A DNA stretch of 48,116 bases from Prochloron didemni P4-Papua_New_Guinea (GTDB taxonomy: Bacteria > Cyanobacteriota > Cyanobacteriia > Cyanobacteriales > Prochloraceae): assembly GCA_000252485.1 (NCBI GenBank), contig JH610585.1:1-48116 (forward strand), in the 5' to 3' direction. Positions 48,096 through 48,116 of this stretch are shown here, one piece after another; the first letter of the stretch is position 1; each line of letters begins with the position of its first letter. Below the pieces are notes generated by a model. That model was given only the letters and a program-made list of their open reading frames with translations. It was not told the DNA's origin and did not search any database. Position numbers and translations under genes: made by a program.

Positions 48096-48116
48096 TTGGG
48101 ATTGCTCCTCCCTTCG

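Noticed and set aside
1-48116. tRNA or rRNA genes
   Set aside because: I saw no cloverleaf with a GGTTCGAATCC-type arm and no rRNA signature on either strand, though reading by eye can miss a diverged tRNA.

Overview
The window is chromosomal DNA of a cyanobacterium. The evidence is psbB and psbT of photosystem II, the catalytic subunit of ferredoxin-thioredoxin reductase, a GUN4 protein, an IctB-type membrane protein, many HIP1 octamers (GCGATCGC), and dense short tandem repeats and palindromic elements between genes. The repeat load and the many toxin-antitoxin remnants suggest a large, repeat-rich genome of the filamentous or colonial type, but I cannot name a genus.

Layout. 0-2.2 kb: a solitary IS200/IS605-type tnpB with a probable guide-RNA right end, and a small orphan ORF. 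2.2-4.7 kb (minus): obgE, a TerB/Mo-nitrogenase-C protein and a comF-like phosphoribosyltransferase. 4.9-8.3 kb (plus): ftrC, a DUF309 protein and the LPS-export genes lptA-lptB-lptF/G. 9-16.1 kb: an Asn/Gln-rich anchored protein, icd (minus), a NarL-type response regulator overlapping an rfaE2-like nucleotidyltransferase, gun4, a histidine-kinase remnant and an ictB-like gene. 16.2-20.4 kb: a TetR regulator divergent from a devBCA-type exporter operon, with a perfect 21-bp palindrome between them. 20.4-24 kb: a decayed accessory zone holding a truncated retropepsin, a Holliday-junction-resolvase-like protein, a hicB remnant, yefM/yoeB and hicB. 24-29 kb: a sodium:solute symporter, then a tandemly duplicated pair (small DNA-binding-like protein plus membrane protein) in a field of MITE-like repeats. 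29.3-31.4 kb: a NACHT NTPase with an Ala-X dipeptide tract. 31.8-39.5 kb: core genes thiL (minus), psbB, psbT, nrdR, rpsA and an ABC-class ATPase gene. 39.6-47.1 kb: the most unusual region, described below. The end holds a DUF433 remnant and a small secreted protein.

The 39.6-46.7 kb block reads on the minus strand as one tightly packed set: a DEAD/DEAH-type helicase, an uncharacterised 446-aa protein starting 1 nt after it, and then seven copies of a C-terminal DUF4351-like module. Two of the seven are fused to a PD-(D/E)XK (Rpn/DUF2887-type) nuclease domain; five stand alone. Every copy starts at the same Met, has a strong Shine-Dalgarno exactly 5 nt upstream, and carries a variable number of a four-residue repeat (LQQG). 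In the two full-length genes this Shine-Dalgarno and Met lie inside the reading frame. This is the architecture reported for Rpn genes-within-genes toxin-antitoxin phage defence, but here the putative intragenic antitoxin has also been amplified into free-standing copies. A divergent ribbon-helix-helix gene with four 11-bp iterons at its promoter sits at the head of the block and is a candidate regulator. Together with the NACHT gene and several TA loci, the right half looks like a defence-rich accessory region embedded among housekeeping genes.
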